Made by a program: the position numbers and the translations under genes
NCBI RefSeq assembly: GCF_001005725.1
Contig: NZ_LBIC01000001.1
Coordinates: 372,001 to 436,000, forward strand
Reading direction: 5' to 3'
DNA length: 64,000 bases
DNA from: Sphingobium chungbukense
GTDB taxonomy: Bacteria > Pseudomonadota > Alphaproteobacteria > Sphingomonadales > Sphingomonadaceae
In this document: positions 63,351-64,000 of the stretch, piece after piece
Position numbering within the stretch: the first letter of the stretch is position 1
How the letters are laid out: each line of letters starts with the position of its first letter
The notes under the pieces: generated by a model
The model's input: the letters and a program-made list of their open reading frames with translations, nothing else
Database searches by the model: none
Told to the model about the DNA's origin: nothing

Positions 63351-64000
63351 ATGAGCAAACATGTTTCCATCGGGCCGCTTACGGTCGGCAACGATCTGCC
63401 CTTCGCCCTGATTTCCGGTCCCTGCCAGATTGAAAGCCGCGATCATGCGATGATGATGGCGGAAAGATTGTCCGGCGTGGCGACACGAGCGGGCGTGCCG
63501 TTCATATTCAAATCCTCCTTCGACAAGGCGAACCGGACTTCCGTGTCGGGGCAGCGGGGCGTCGGGATCGATGCGGGGCTGGCGATCCTGGCCGAGGTGA
63601 AGGCAAGCTTCGGCTGTCCGGTGCTGACCGACGTGCATGAGGCGCGGCAGGTCGAAGCGGCGGCGCAGGCTGTGGACATCCTCCAGATTCCCGCCTTTTT
63701 GTGCCGCCAGACCGACCTGCTGCTGGCGGCAGGCAAGACAGGCGCGGTCGTCAATGTGAAGAAGGGGCAGTTCCTCGCCCCCTGGGATATGGCGGCGGTG
63801 GCGCAGAAGGTCGCTTCGACCGGCAATGAACGCATCCTGCTGACCGAGCGCGGGGCGAGTTTCGGCTACAATACATTGATCAGCGACATGCGGTCGCTGC
63901 CGGTGATGGCGCAGACGGGCTATCCGGTGGTGTTCGACGCAACCCATTCGGTGCAGCAGCCGGGCGGCCTGGGATCGGCTTCCGGCGGGCAACGGGAATT
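63351..64000 (+). CDS. kdsA: 3-deoxy-8-phosphooctulonate (KDO-8-P) synthase, 5' part
   Basis: 216 residues run off the window. KdsA condenses arabinose-5-phosphate with PEP for LPS inner core. Seen: [97 protein letters not shown]. Cys25 in GPCQIES marks the metal-dependent class. The rest of the gene (about 60-70 residues) is outside. Confidence 0.96.
   Translation, partial: MSKHVSIGPLTVGNDLPFALISGPCQIESRDHAMMMAERLSGVATRAGVPFIFKSSFDKANRTSVSGQRGVGIDAGLAILAEVKASFGCPVLTDVHEARQVEAAAQAVDILQIPAFLCRQTDLLLAAGKTGAVVNVKKGQFLAPWDMAAVAQKVASTGNERILLTERGASFGYNTLISDMRSLPVMAQTGYPVVFDATHSVQQPGGLGSASGGQRE

Overview
The window looks like chromosomal DNA of a high-GC alphaproteobacterium of the order Sphingomonadales (Sphingobium/Sphingomonas type). 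This is inferred from protein-level resemblance, the argD-argF-hslO order, the lptC-lptA pair beside an RNase D-like gene, and CTAG-bounded palindromic repeats in intergenic DNA; no rRNA or other taxonomic marker is present. About two thirds of the window is one flagellar island.

Layout. 1-9 kb is housekeeping: the 3' part of hemF, a GNAT acetyltransferase, a polytopic membrane protein, lipB, two small exported proteins, queC-queE, hslO and argD-argF. 9.2-47.8 kb is the flagellar island. On the minus strand lie fliD-fliS, an unknown small gene, and a nearly continuous block fliE-F-G-H-I-J-K-L-M-N-O-P-Q-R-flhB headed by a sigma-54-dependent regulator gene. Next come flagellin fliC and opgG-opgH (plus strand), then flhA-fliA behind a lytic transglycosylase gene, flgA, flgM-flgN and a compact MotA/MotB-like pair (minus). 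The plus-strand flgB-C-D-E-F-G-H-I-J-K-L series follows, ending with a classical motA-motB pair. 48-51 kb holds lptC-lptA, an RNase D-like exonuclease and a Gly-rich protein with two cold-shock domains. 51.2-51.5 kb is a tandem set of long palindromic repeats with no gene. 51.6-57.3 kb is a copper-resistance operon (P-type ATPase, CueR-like regulator, multicopper oxidase, CopB) behind a MerR-type operator. 57.7-60.1 kb is a TPP-riboswitch unit (small membrane protein plus thiC). 60.2-64 kb has a small membrane protein, a cytochrome P450 coupled to an unknown serine-hydrolase-like membrane protein, a tiny phospholipase-A2-like protein and the 5' part of kdsA.

How it works together. The promoter code of the flagellar island can be read from the DNA. 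Sigma-54 (-24/-12) sites precede flgA, flgB, flgG and the transglycosylase-flhA-fliA unit, with a weaker one before fliC. FliA (sigma-28) sites of the form TAAA-N15-(G/T)CCG precede fliC, fliD, motA, flgM and an uncharacterised gene at 11252-11713. This predicts a cascade: RpoN plus the FlbD/FleQ-like activator builds the basal body and hook and makes FliA; FlgM holds FliA until hook completion; FliA then switches on filament, cap, stator and anti-sigma genes. FliS, FlgN, FlgM and FliA are present, while the usual alphaproteobacterial flagellin regulators FlaF and FlbT are not seen in the window. Odd features include a FliM without the usual N-terminal CheY-binding peptide, a hook protein of only 280 residues, an FlgH without a lipidation cysteine, two stator gene pairs, and two-hairpin repeat elements inserted between fliP/fliQ and fliN/fliO.
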